64,000 bases of DNA, from contig JAQQWL010000006.1 of assembly GCA_038363925.1 (NCBI GenBank), positions 3,142,501-3,206,500 on the forward strand. The letters run 5' to 3'. The notes below the pieces were generated by a model that saw only the letters and a program-made list of their open reading frames with translations, did no database searches and was not told where the DNA came from. Both the position numbers and the translations under genes were made by a program. Of the stretch, positions 23,201-35,533 are shown in pieces; position 1 is the stretch's first letter, and every line of letters starts with the position of its first letter. The DNA is from Apiospora phragmitis. Its lineage: Eukaryota > Ascomycota > Sordariomycetes > Amphisphaeriales > Apiosporaceae.

Positions 23201-26200
23201 GGCCCCGCAAGTTAGAATCCTAAATGGGTTACCTACGTATTCCTGGGACCATGACGTGAGCTACTGGAACGAGTCTCGGAGGTCGCGCCAGCTGCGGACG
23301 AGAAAAGGGGTGCCCCATTCCCTGCTTGGCGACCTCTCGCCTGACAGCGCGCCTCGCTCGCTCGAATGGCGCAACCTCTTCCGCCCCAGCGAGATGTTCT
23401 GGCTCGACGGACATCGAGTCCAGGGCCAGATTGTTTTCCCGGCTGCGGGCATCGCGTCGGCGGCGTTTGATACCGACAGGCATCTCGCCTCGTATGCCAA
23501 CCCGATCCGGCTTCTGGAGCTGAACCATCTCAAGGTCCACCAGGTTTTGGTCTTCAACGACAAAGATGCCGGTGTAGAAGTCATGTTCCGGCTGCAGCGC
23601 ATAGAAAGCGTCTCTGCTGATCACTTGAGGGCGGATTTCGTCTTTCCTGCCGACCTGGGATTCGACGAGTTGACCCTCACGGCCACGGCCAGCGTGGAAG
23701 TGTTGCTGGGCGAGCCCTCGCAGTCGGTTCTTCCTGAGAGGCGGCCGAGGCCTCCTTATACCATCTCGGTGGAAAAGGAACGTCTTTACCGCTCCCTTTA
23801 TGACCTGGGCTACCACTCCAACGGGCGTTTCCGTTCGCTCGATAAAATGCAGAGGAAGCACAGGTTCGCCACGTGTCACATTCCATTTGGGCGCGCCATG
23901 CGGGAGAAAGCGAGGAAGAAGAAGAACTCTACGTCCATCCCACCGAGCTCGACGCCGCGTTCCAGAGTATCATCCTGGCGTACGCGTATCCGTATGATGG
24001 CCAGCTACATATTGTGCATCTTCCCACCACCATCAAGTGCATCCGGCTGAACCCGGCCCTGTGCGGCGGCCAGAGGAGGATGAGTGACGAGGAAGTACCG
24101 ACGGATGCTACTGTGTGCGCGATTGCAGATGGTCAGGGCTTTACCGGTGATTGCGCCGTCTACTCTCTTCGGGATAACACTTCCTATGCGGCGATCCGGG
24201 TGGAGGGCTTGACAGTCCGGCCCCTCGGCAACATGACGGCCGCCGACGACAGGAAGGTCTTCTCCAAGATGCATTGGGTTCCCAGCACACCAGACATGGG
24301 GGTTGCCTCGGTCGATACTGCGCCGACTGAGGACGATAGGGGGTTCCTCGCGGTGCTCGAGCGAGTTTCAACCTACTATCTCCGCGAGTTTGACGGCCAG
24401 GTACCCGCAGAAGCTGCTGCACGACAAGAACCCCACGAGCCACTACCTTAGCTACGCCCGGCATATAACCGAGCTGGTAGCGCAAGGAAGCTTCTCGTGG
24501 GTCCGGGAAGAATGGCAGAAAGACACGCTAGAAGACGTAGACCGGGCCACCGAGCCCTTTCGCGACGTTGTCGATGTCTGGATCATGCACCTCGTCGGCC
24601 GGCAGATGCCGCGCGTCTTCCGGGGCGAGACGACCATGCTGGAGGAGTTCCGGGGGTCCGGTCTGCTGGACGAGTACTACGCCCGCGGCCTTGGCTTCCA
24701 GCACGTGTGCAGGTGGCTGAGCCGCGCGCTCGTGCAGATCTACGACCGCTACCCGCACGCCAACATCCTGGAGATCGGCGCCGGGACGGGGGGCGCCACC
24801 AAGAGCATACTGCGCGCCCTGGATCGCAACTTCCTCCACTATACCTTCTCCGACATCTCGGCGGGCTTCTTTGAGAATGCAGCGTCTGTCTTTTCCGAGT
24901 TCAAGGACCAGATGCTCTCCAAGATCTTGGATCTCGAGACAGACCTGCTCCAGCAGGGGTATATTCAGGGACACTATGACATCATCGTCGGGTCTCTGGT
25001 TGTTCATGCCACTGCCAAGCTGGAGAGTACCATGCGCAACGTCCGAAAGCTGCTAAAGCCGGGTGGGTTCCTCTTCATTGGCGAGGGCAGCCACAACGGT
25101 ACGCTGGACGGCTTCATCCTCGGGCCGCTGGCGGGATGGTGGTTGGGCGTGGAAGAGGGCCGGACACGGACGCCCTTCGTAAGCAACTCGGAGTGGGACC
25201 GCATCTTGAAGGCCACGGGCTTCTCGGGCATCGATACGGTGACGCCCAAGGACCAGGAAGACGTCTACGGCGTTACGGCCTGGATCGCACAGGCCGTCGA
25301 CGGCCATGTATGGTTCCTCCGCAGCCCGCTGGATGTGGACGTGCCGCCCGAGACGCGCCAGACCCAGAAGCTTGCCATTGTCGGGGGCGGGACAGTCAAG
25401 ACGACACAGGTCGTTGAGGAGCTTCGGTCTCTACTTGGCTCATACGTCGCTCACCTACGCGTATTCACGACGTTGGACGATGTCGAGAACGACTTCACGG
25501 GCGCAGGCTTCGCCGTCATTTGCCTGGCAGATCTCGACGGGCTCGTTTTCGACGACGTCCAACCAAAACGATGGGACAGCTTGAAGACCATGTTTGGGGA
25601 AAGAAGGACACTTCTCTGGGTGACGAGCGGCCGGGAAAGCGGCCAGCCGTATGCGAACATGACGGTCGGCCTCGGGCGCGTAGCTCAGCTGGAGACGCCC
25701 GGCATGTGCTAACAGTTCTTGGACATCCCTGAATCAGACCAGGGCGATGCTCGGCAGATCGCCACAACATTCCTACAGTTGCAGTTTGAAGCACCGCAGC
25801 GCAGGTTCGACCTACTGTGGACGGTCGAATCCGAGATGATGGTGGACTCCCATGACCGCCTCCTTGTCCCACGCCTTCGCCCCATATCGAAACTGAACGA
25901 TCGGTACAACTCGGCATTCCGTGCGGTACAAAGCAAGGTGCATACGCTGGAGTCGGTTGTTGAACTCTATCATGATGATGTAGGCTACCAATTAAAGGAG
26001 TTGCCATGACACGGCAAGCCAGTCAGCTCAGAAGATACGGTTGAGCTGCGCATTATATATTCACTTCTTTATGCCATTGACACGCCAGTCGGCCATAAGT
26101 TTTTGGTCCTCGGAACCGACAGGGCCAATGAACAGAAGAATTATGTGGCCCTGATTTCTTCATTGGTTTCCACCGCCGTCATTCCGGTAGACGACGCAAT

Positions 26201-29200
26201 ACCCTATGACCCGGCTGGTTGGGCCGATATTGCCATCATTTCCAATGTAGCAGCTTGCCTAGTAGCGATAGCTGTCTGCGATCCCCTTTTCATGGGAGAC
26301 ACATTGATCGTACATGACGCGCCGGGCCAGTTTCAACATGCCATCAGTGCTCAGGCGGGGGCAAAGGGCCTGATTTTTGTTTACTATTCTGATTCTGATG
26401 CGACAGGCACCAACTCGGCGGTGCGCCTACCTCCTTATCTCAGCGGCGCAGAGGCGAAACATCTCCTTCCTCGGGATGTTCGCGCATTTGTTGGGCTCGC
26501 CAACGGCGTCCATCAAGCATCCGCGAACGAGCAAACGCTTATTCGCGTTCTTCCCGGCATGTACGCATAACGACGGCGGAGTCTCTGTTTTCTGTCGAAG
26601 CAAGCCCTCCTACATCCTCGTCAAGCCAGCGTGTACCGAGAGACCTGCTACGGAGGGCTTTACACTGTACGCAAGATAAGGTGTCGCGAAACCAGTTCTC
26701 AACGACTCCTACTGCTCTGGAAGCGCTCCTAGAGCAGCAGGTATCAGATGGCCCCTCCACGATTATCGAATGGAACGCGACCACCAGGCACCTTGCTCAG
26801 GCTTCTAGACTCGAATCCGGATCCGTGTTTAAAGGTGACAAGACCTACTGGTTGGTAGGACTCTCGGGCGCTTTGGGGATCTCGCTCTGTGACTGGATGA
26901 TCAACCACGGAGCGCGACATATTATAATCACCAGCCGCAACCCCCAGATCGTACATGAATGGATAGTTAGCCACGAACGAAATGGTGTGGAAGTCACGAT
27001 AATGCCATGGTAAGATATATATCTATACCCATCGTTGCCATAGCTGCTTCCTCTGGTGTTGTGTTAACAACTGCTACAGCGACGTGACCGATGAGCCGTG
27101 CCTCCGTTCTGTATACAAGACTATCTGTGACACGCACCCGCCTATTATCGGCGTTGTCAACGGCGCCATGGTCCTCCGCGACGTGTCCATCCTGAACATG
27201 TCGTACGAGCAGTTCACGGCGGCTACGCGGCCGAAAGTGCTGGGCAGCGTGCACCTGGACCACATATTCGGCTGCGAGCAAGCCCAACTCGACTTCTTCA
27301 TCCTGCTTTCATCCATGAATTGCGTCGTGGGTACTCGTGGGCAAGCCAATTATGCAGCGGCCAACATATTCATGTGCGCCCTGGCGGCGGGCCGGCGCAC
27401 ACGCGGCCTCGCAGCCTGCGCCTTGAATGTCGGCACTATAATGGGTGTCGGCTACATGGAACGGGAAGCAAGCAAGGCGCTCGACCTCACCATGCGAGAA
27501 GCGGCCTTGATACCCCTGTCCGAAACCGATTTCCATCGAATATTCGCGGCCGGTGTCGAGGCGGGTCGTCCAGGTGCCGCGGATGGACCTGTCGTCTCAA
27601 CTGGACTGTCAGAGATAACCGCGAATGCCGAAGTGCATCCGAGGTGGTGCGAAGACCCCAAGTTTCTGCATTTCGTCAGCCATCGAATGGTGGGATCCGG
27701 GGTCGAGAAGCCAAAGCAGACCTCTTCAGTATCTATAGCAGATAAGTTGGGGGAATGTAGGACGGAGGGTCAACTTCTAGATGTTATCCAAGGTATGAAA
27801 ACCCAAGCCCGGCGCCAATCAATTTAGCCCCTTTCTAATGTGGTCTTTTGCTCTTCAGAATCCTTTGCGGCACAACTTCGAAATTCCCTACAGATGACTA
27901 CATCCGACAAGGATCTTATGGGTATGCGCAGCAATGAAATAGGTTTGGACTCCTTGATTGCGGTAGATGTGAGATCTTGGTTCTTGAAGAACTTTCATGT
28001 CAGCATCCCAGTACTCAAGATCGTGTGTCACGACACGATGGCCAATCTCGCCAAACATGTCTCTGAAGACGTTCCGGCTGAGCTGACGCCTCAGCTACAC
28101 ATGGCAGAAACACACAACGAGGGTAGTTCTGATTCTTCCAAGTCGATGCTGACGCCATCGAGTGACGGGCCTGTTGCGCTGACCGGGATACCTGGCACAC
28201 ACGGCTCGCTTGCCGGTTTGACAGCGGAGTCGTCTATTAATATTCCTACGACCGTGGAAGCATTATCTATGGGTGTATCCACTGATGAAGGCAAGGATGT
28301 CGACCCAGTAACCACGGTTGACTACCAAGCGGAATGCGAACTGCCGCCAGACTTTGAAGCACTCGCCGCCCAGGGCGACCGCTTACCCTCCCCAAAGTCA
28401 TCCCCCGAGACGATCCTTCTCACTGGCGTCAGCGGCCTGCTTGGACGTCACCTCTTAGACTACCTACTGTGCGAGGCAACAACTGTGCGACAAATCATCT
28501 GCATCGCGGTGCGGCGGCTTCCCCAGCGCCTTGCAGCGGGACAGCTGCCCCTGGACGAGAGGGTCTCCTACTTCGCCGGCGACCTGAGCGCGCCCCAGCT
28601 GGGGCTGACTGAGGCGGACGCGGCCGCCATCTTCGACAGCGTCGATGCCGTTATCCACAACGGCGCCGACGCGTCGCACGTCAAGTACTACCAGGGGCTC
28701 CGGGGCGCCAACGTGGACTCGACGCGCTGGCTCGCGCGCCTTTGCCTGAGGCGCCGCATTCCACTGCACTACGTGTCCTCGGTCATCGTGTCGTTGGTAT
28801 CACCCTTGAAGGATAATGTTCTGGTGCCCTATTCGGTGCCCACTCAACAACAGCACAACACACTAAAAGCCCCCCCGCTCGACGGCTCGCATGGGTACAT
28901 GGCCTCCAAGTGGGTAAACGAGCGCTTCCTTGAGCGCGTCAGTGCACGCTGCGACCTGCCCGTTTGCATACACCGCCCGTCGACCCTGATCCGCGAGGGA
29001 GACGACGCGCGCGGCGGCGCGGCGGCGATGGACTGGGGCCACGGCCTGCTTCATTATGCGCAGTGCCTGCGCGCGGCTGCCTGGACTTCGTCACGGTCCG
29101 AGGCGCCGTTCGCGACATCGTGCGCCGCGTGCTCGTGGGCGGCGGCGGCGGCGACATTGCCGACATTAGCTACTCTCACCAGGTGGGCAATCTGGTCCTG

Positions 29201-29488
29201 CCCCTCGATGATACCGAGGCGATGAAGACGGCGCTGGCTTCGCACGGCGACCGCGAAGGCAACGGCGATAGCGGCCGAAATACGCCCTACGCCGAAGTTC
29301 CAAGGCAGGATAGGGCGGCCCTCGCGGTCGCGGTGGGTATGCACCCGGCCGTAGCTGCACTCCTCGAAGCCATGGACGTCCCTGGCGCCCGATACCCGAG
29401 GGGTACTTGTAATATAGTTTCTCTCTATAAAAAGCAAATGTTAACCCCATCTCATATTCACATAAGGCTCCAAGCAGTGTGCTATTAA
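20247..29488 (+). pseudogene. Reducing PKS with terminal reductase domain (broken as written)
   Basis: An iterative type I PKS, domain order KS-AT-DH-CMeT-KR-ACP-R, with no ER. KS has the DTACSSS active site (about 20820), EAHGT and the GHTEGAAG histidine block; AT has GHSSGE (22396-22413); DH has H-x3-G-x4-P (23410) and an LDAAFQ block (23952); CMeT has LEIGAGTGG (24769); KR has GLSGALG (26860); ACP has GLDSL (27945); R has TGVSGLLG (28424) and a YMASK motif. Introns: 20717-20777, 21257-21330, 21671-21751, 27010-27079, 27793-27858. Lesions: the second donor is AT instead of GT (21257); one-base shifts near 23896, 24401, 26568 and 29070; in-frame TAA at 25710-25712 and TGA at 26007-26009. Betaenone-type synthases share this architecture and use a separate enoyl reductase. 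It would be a biosynthetic enzyme if repaired or misassembled; as written it is not translatable. Confidence 0.9.
21257..21330 (+). other. PKS intron 2 with altered splice donor
   Basis: The 74-base intron has a good branch site (CTAAC, 21297-21301) and ends in AAG before GGACACC, giving the expected KS sequence across the junction. It starts ATGAGA where GTGAGA is expected, a G-to-A change. Unspliced, it brings an in-frame stop at 21298-21300. Confidence 0.7.
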
Positions 29489-30164
29489 TTTCCTGTACTC
29501 ATTCTCATCAAGAGCTCAAAGACACTTGCTTTCCCACCCAGACCCCCAATACACGCGGCTCGACCTGAAACGACTACATAAGCTTGATTCTCGTGCTTGC
29601 TTGCGTTGATTGAGCATTCTGAGAATGTCGTACCCTCGTGTCCCTGAGTTCGGTCCAAGAGGGGTAAATATAAAGGGGGAAACCCTAAAATCAGTTTTGT
29701 CACACCTGTCCTTGTGAACCGCCGTCAATGTGTATCTACGGCCAATGAATTCAAATATTCACTCCAATTCCCTTTATACACATATGAACGATCACATTGA
29801 CGATATACGTCTATAGGGGCATCTCAATCATTTGCGGAGAGCCACATAACGTTACTTGGCCTGACGCGAAGAAGTTCCCGCGTCAGAGTCAATGCGGCGA
29901 AGTAGCCTGGAAACCGCCCCCCACCGCATTGGCACAAACATCGTACAATACTTAACCAACATGAGGCCGAGTCACGCCTGCCATCTCGAGTCCGATAACG
30001 CTGAATGGAGAAATCTTACCAGGAAGGAAGCGATGCTTTTACTCTCTTGCCTGGTATCTGCGGTTATGCAGCATCCACTGGCTGTGTAAGGCCTTCGGCC
30101 CTTGAAGTCGGCCAGAGGACGCCGGTTGGCTCAGAGCAACCAGATCCACCAGTCCACCAGGGAA
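29489..30164. other. Intergenic, PKS terminator side and RBR promoter
   Basis: AT-moderate sequence holding the 3' region of the PKS and the 5' region of the next gene. A 65-codon frame at 29892-30089 has no family likeness. Nothing else is seen. Confidence 0.5.
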
Positions 30165-30171
30165 TATAAAA
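30165..30171 (+). promoter_or_regulatory. TATA-like box of the vWA-RBR gene
   Basis: TATAAAA lies about 95 bases before the ATG at 30264. Confidence 0.3.
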
Positions 30172-30263
30172 CCACGCCTTCATTAGCTGTATTCCTTTCT
30201 TCGTTCCCTGCAGAAATACTCAAGCAATATTACCAATTACGCCAAGCCCCGCCATTCGCCAAC

Positions 30264-33200
30264 ATGGAACAGGAGTATGACCTCCTCATCCTCACGGGTG
30301 CGACACCATCCATGCACCAGTACTTGCCCGCACTCAGGCAGGCTTTGACCAAGATTATCTCCGTCTCTTGTCTCACAGATGCCTTCTCGCGTATCGGCAT
30401 CATGGCCTACAGGGACTGCGAACAAGTATTGACGGAATGGTCAGGGTGGCACAACTGTCACGACGATAACAAGAAGGGCGGCGACGTCACCCGGGAAGAC
30501 CTAATAGCCTTCGCAAAAGGCTTGAGCCTCGGCGGAGGCTTGGAATCCGACGAATGGGTCAAGACAGGGGCCGCACATGCCTATTCGGTCATGCGCCCGG
30601 AGGCTATCACGCTGATTGTGCTGTACGCGGACGCTCCGCCGCACATGATATGGCATGACGGATCCAACGTGCCATTAGAGCAGCAAAACCTCAAAGGCGA
30701 AGCTTTCGGAGTCGGAAATTACTTTGCCGATTGGGTATCTGCCTGCCGAACCCTCAGTGGCAAAACGCATGCTCCCAAGTATGAAGAACCAGTACGTTCC
30801 CAAGTGTTCTGCCTCATTGACAACAGCAGGATCGCTACTGTTGCCCCGTATGCCTACCTATCTCACTCCACTGGCGGTTTTTGCTTCTGGATGCGCCAAG
30901 CTACCTCATCGGCCATGATCGCATCTCTCACTATGGACTTTATCCTTACCTGGATGGGCGCTGGACAACAAGGAGCAGCGGTGCCCGATTCCGATGGTGC
31001 AACTGCCCGTCTGGTCCGGTATATAAACGTCGATGACTTTGACCGCGCAACGAGGCGGACGAACGTATCAGCAAGTACATGCCGGCCACGTCCCATCCTG
31101 GTTACATGGTAGCTTCCAGTGGTAACATTGACCTTGTCGATGTCAAAGACCGTCCTATGAAGCAACTAATTCAACCACGAGCAACTCCAATCTCAGACCT
31201 TTCCAAGCGATATACCCAAAATCGAGGCTACGCGAAACTTGTAGTAAAGCATCTGCGCAAGATCGTTGACGAGGACATTACTTCAATCACCGTCAATCCG
31301 GTTTTTGGGGGCCTGTGGCATGCCGTTTGCAACGATCCGGATAATCCTTCACGGAACCAGCTACTTGGGCGATTCATCGCAGGTATCCAGGGGATTATAA
31401 ACAAGGATGATAAGGAGAGAGCCGCTGCTTGGCTGGATGAATCGTACAGTTTCTCGGTCGAGATCGAAGAGATCATTCGAGAGGTCGCTGAGGAAGATCG
31501 CTTTCCCTGCGTATTCCTGGACCCGAAGCAAGTGTGGACAGCTGGCACAGACCAGACAGACCACGGGGACCACGATTCAGACGTGGAGATGGCCACCTTG
31601 ACCAGGGCAGACCTGCTCGAGATTGGAAGGTCGTGCCACCCCAAGGTTCTGCGTCGCCTGGGCCGGGTGTTGACAAGATTGAGCTACGTGACAAGTGCAG
31701 ACGAGATGCCTGAACACATCAGAACCATGCCTGAGAGTGAGCTCATAAGGATACCACTAGCACTCGCAAAGGACAGGCACCAGAGGGTCTTCTGGAAGGC
31801 CCTTCTCCACCTCGTGGTCCCTGGCACAAAGCTTTCCGGGCGGCCGGCATGCGTCCTTGCTACGCTGAGTATTCGCATGGGCATAATGCCACTTCTTGGC
31901 GTAGCCGACCAAGAGATGTTAAGTTGGAAGGATTATTGGAACAATCTTGAAGGCCCCGAAACATGGAATACCGACTGCATGTCGCTGCTTCTGGATGCCA
32001 ATGCAGACTTTGCCGAGCGCCACAGGAAAAGAGAGCCCGCGAACTCGGCGTATCCGACGCTGCTGAAGACCCCGGACCGGGAGCTTTTCGAGCGCCTAGT
32101 TGACTACAGTCTCCTCAAATTCAATATGGACAGCTCATTGACTGCACGAGTTGGATGGCATCCAGACAAATCTCGAGCGCCGGTGGGCCCGCTGGTTCTC
32201 TGCAAGGAATGTCACTTTCCAAGATCTGTTACAATCATGGCTCCGGGAGGGATCTGCGGGCTTTGCTTGAGTCCAGATGCAGATTACACCAGGAGACCTA
32301 AACCTGAGGTTCTATTGCTAAGTGTTTCACAAGAAGACGGACCTTCAACCGCGTCAACTTGGGTCGTGTGCTGCAACATCGGCTGCCTGGCCCAGTATGT
32401 CGTTTACGACTCGGAAGGACTAAGAGTGCGGGCCAAATGCCATTTCTGCCGCAGAGGCAAGAAATCAGAGCGCGCGCCAACGGTAGAGTGCAACAAGTGC
32501 CTCAGTCGCATCATCTGGCCAGACGAGTATAGAGCGGAGGATATGGAAATCGAGACTTATGAATGTCCAGCATGCGTGGGGGGTTACAAGACGATCGTGG
32601 AGGCCGAAACTACCCCGAGGCTGTTATGCGACGAGAATGGAATGAGCTAGCTGCTTCGGAACTCAGAATCCATGATAAAGCGACCGTTTGCGAATGAATC
32701 CATCTTCAGGACCGTCTCGGCCGCCGCCGCGTTGGAAGATTTCGCCGACAAAGTCGAAGTCCTACCTGGGTCGCACATAGAACCTCTGAAATTAGGCGGC
32801 AAGATGGTGAGAAACAACGAGGAGATCAAGGCTTGTCTTCGGAGCCGGATCAAGTCACGCAAAGCCGAAACTGGCACCTGTATTTTCTGCTTCGGAGTCT
32901 TTAAGAAGCAAGGCGCAGACTTGCGGCGTGCTTGTGGTCGATCCGGTTGCCTGGAGAAGATCTGCAATGGCTGTCACGCCGAGTGGTATAGTTCCAATAG
33001 CCCTGGTCGCCTCATCAACGTTGCGGCACTCACATGTCCGTTCTGTCGACGCCAGCCGTCTCCAACGGCAGCCCCATGGGAACTGGTGGCACTTGGCAAC
33101 CTGAGAGAGGCCGTCCGGGAGTCTGGAGCGTGGGTCTACGCGTGGTGTGCAAGTTGCGGGCATGCGAAGCGGTTTGCCGAGCGGGCTTGCGCTAGGGGCG

Positions 33201-33569
33201 CCCCGGCGGCGGTGACAGGCTGGCGCTGCGAGGATTTGCCAGCCGGCCTTGGCTGCTGGCGTAATGTTCCGGCATTGCCCTGGCTGTGGTGTGGCCACGC
33301 AAAAGAAAGGCGGGTGCAACCACATGACCTGTCGCTGCGGCGCGGAATGGTGTTCCGTCTGTGGCGAGCTGGGCGAAGACGCTCAGGCAGTGTATGCTCA
33401 CATGTTCCAGCGCCACGGCGGCTGGTTCGGAGTTGGCGGCGGCGGCGGTGGCGAGAACGATGAGTACAATAATGGTTTAGAGGACGATGGGTATTACCAT
33501 AGGTACCGTAGGCACGCTAGGCCCCATCCGAATCCGGGGGATGAGCACGATGAATGGTTCAATGCATGA
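30264..33569 (+). pseudogene. vWA-RBR ubiquitin ligase-like protein (broken as written)
   Basis: The first part (30264 to about 31040) is a von Willebrand A-like domain beginning YDLLILTGATPSM; the metal site reads G-A-T-P-S where DxTxS is usual. Then come a long middle region with Cys-pair zinc sites (about 32195-32280 and 32365-32580), a RING1-like set (about 32876-33045), an IBR-like stretch (33140-33240) and RING2 (33270-33360) with GCNHMTC, whose last Cys is the catalytic thioester position in RBR E3 ligases. A Gly-rich, acidic/His tail follows. Such vWA-IBR fusions are known among filamentous fungi; substrates are unknown. Lesions: one-base shift at about 31048 (short C run), in-frame TAG at 32648-32650, one extra T in the run 33235-33237. 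No introns were recognised. Confidence 0.8.
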
Positions 33570-33940
33570 GTAGGTTGGCTATTTGCCCGACGGTGGGAAT
33601 GTAGGGGGTTAGGCTTAGCTCATCCGACAGCTTTACTGTGTATTTTATGGCTAGCTACCAAGCGTTCACCCTTACAGAGAAAGTCCTTCAATGGATCTAA
33701 TAATAGATAAGCGTCAAGGCAGAGCTATTAAAATGGTATCCTAAGAAGCCCGTGACGCATGATACGACTTGGCACTCTGGGTTGGTTCTCTGCCCGTTGA
33801 AACCGTCACGGGCAGTGGACGATCGGTCTTTCCCCGTCTCTTGCTTGCAAGGGCTTCAATTAAGCCCTCTTCGCTGTACTTGACCAAACCACGCTGTTCG
33901 GCACGATTCCCATTACCCAGTTATGACAGCATCTTCACGC
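33570..33940. other. Convergent intergenic region
   Basis: This separates the 3' ends of the vWA-RBR gene (plus) and the rhodopsin-like gene (minus). No gene seen. Confidence 0.6.
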
Positions 33941-35533
33941 TCAACGAAGCCCGCCCTCCACACTCCAATCCCTTTTGACGTTAATAGCCAAGATATCCAC
34001 ACCTCTGTCAGTGGTATCGCCATCAGAGCTGTTGATTTTCTTCGACGCAACGTCCGCAGTGTAACGATGAGGACCAGATTGGAACGGTGGTGTCGTGGTC
34101 AGCTGAGTGATGGAACAATCGTCTCGTAATTGATTGAATTTCCTAGTGCTTTTCTGCCCGATTGTCTGAAGACTCTTCACGCCTCCCGTACCAAAGCTTT
34201 CCTCGGTACACATGTGAGAGTCATTGGCTCCGAGCAAGGGGCGTAGGAGAGGAACGCATGCTAGTGTTATGCCCACTGTGTCGTTACGATTCAGTAGCCG
34301 GTCGGCAACATATCCCCAGCAACTCTTCCATGTCAAGCGATGGCAGCACCAGAGACTTGCCACCGGCTAGGTGACTATATAGAAGAGAGAAAGAGCGAGT
34401 TGGAGAACTTACAGCAAGGTTCCAACGCACTCCACATGATTGGCAACGTGACAGTGTAGGTAACATCGGTCATGTCCACCTCGAGGAGAGAATGAAGCCG
34501 CAACGCACTGATGATTACCACTCTATAGATTGCCGTAGTGTCAGCAAGTCGAGTTCTATCTTACCAACAGGGGCCTTGACATGGCAGAGCGAGAAGTGCG
34601 AAGTGTACTCACCCCAGGCCCATTCCAAATGTTAACATCAGGACCACCTTCTTGTATAGCACCATCTGCAGTCGGTATAAGACGGGCATCGGCAGTAAAA
34701 GCACCACCAGATCCGTGACGATGTTGAGTATGCCGTGGCTAAGCCACAGTTTGACTGGATCACCGCAGTGTCCACCGGTAATTGTCTGGTCCCGATTGAA
34801 CGCTACAGGCTGGCAGATGGCTAGACTGCCTACAACAACGAGGATGACCCTGCAAAGGGGGAGAGGGTTTAGTAATAGTGAGGCACATCGTGGTTGGGGG
34901 TACTGACCAGAGCAAGATCACTGCAGAAGTGGCCCACGCGACTATGGCGAAAAAGCGAAGGGTGCAAATGCGGCAGTAAAGAACCAGGATGGATATCTTG
35001 GTGAATGCGAGGCTCGTTGCCCAAATGATCTGCTGTGCGAGAATCATCTACAGGGGGAAAAGTAAGTCGTTATCGGTGTCATGTCGTAAGCTCCTTGGCC
35101 TTACCTTGAGGAAAGTAGTCGGTCCCGACACGATTCCGAACCGTTCAGTTAACTCTTGGACGTGCCATCCTGCTCCGCCAACGAGGACACCTTAGGACCT
35201 CCGTAAGCTTCTCGAGAGTCACGAACAGGAGAGAGGTCTAGGGAAGCCACGGAGGGTTCGACTTACAAGCAACGTTGAGGCCTTGGTAGCCCATAACGTT
35301 GATCTAGCACGCGAAGGATGAGCTCCAGTGTTGGGAGTGCCCCCCTCTTGGGATATGGATTGACGTACCAGAGCAACAAGAATGAGATAGTCGCTTAAAT
35401 CCAGCTCGCGACCAGACTTGCGCCGGTCAATGAGACGCAAGGCGACGAAGAGCGTGGGTAGAAGGCTAAAGACAATGGCACAGGCAAACAGTGCCCGTTG
35501 CTCGTGGCGTTCAATGGGCAAGAGAAACACCAT
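33941..35533 (-). CDS. Fungal rhodopsin-domain (PTH11-like) membrane protein
   Basis: Seven exons give an uninterrupted 369-residue protein: 35369-35533, 35267-35303, 35105-35190, 34908-35047, 34613-34849, 34413-34522 and 33941-34275. Every junction has GT..AG and the phases add up exactly. The first 290 or so residues are a seven-helix 'Fung_rhodopsin' (PF20684-type) domain: helices near residues 12-30, a GGAGWHV loop, a long helix with FTKISILVLYCR, a Cys/Gly-rich outer loop (TGGHCGD), a TDLVVLLLPMPVLY helix and WSALEPC near the end. The hydrophilic C-terminal tail (about 100 residues) is Ser/Thr-rich. Family members include PTH11, a host-surface sensor in Magnaporthe; the ligand here is unknown. 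It is divergent from the P450 gene, with 1.2 kb between starts, so a shared control region is possible. Confidence 0.85.

Noticed and set aside
23229..23879. 216-codon minus frame
   Set aside because: A shadow of the PKS dehydratase region in GC-rich coding sequence.
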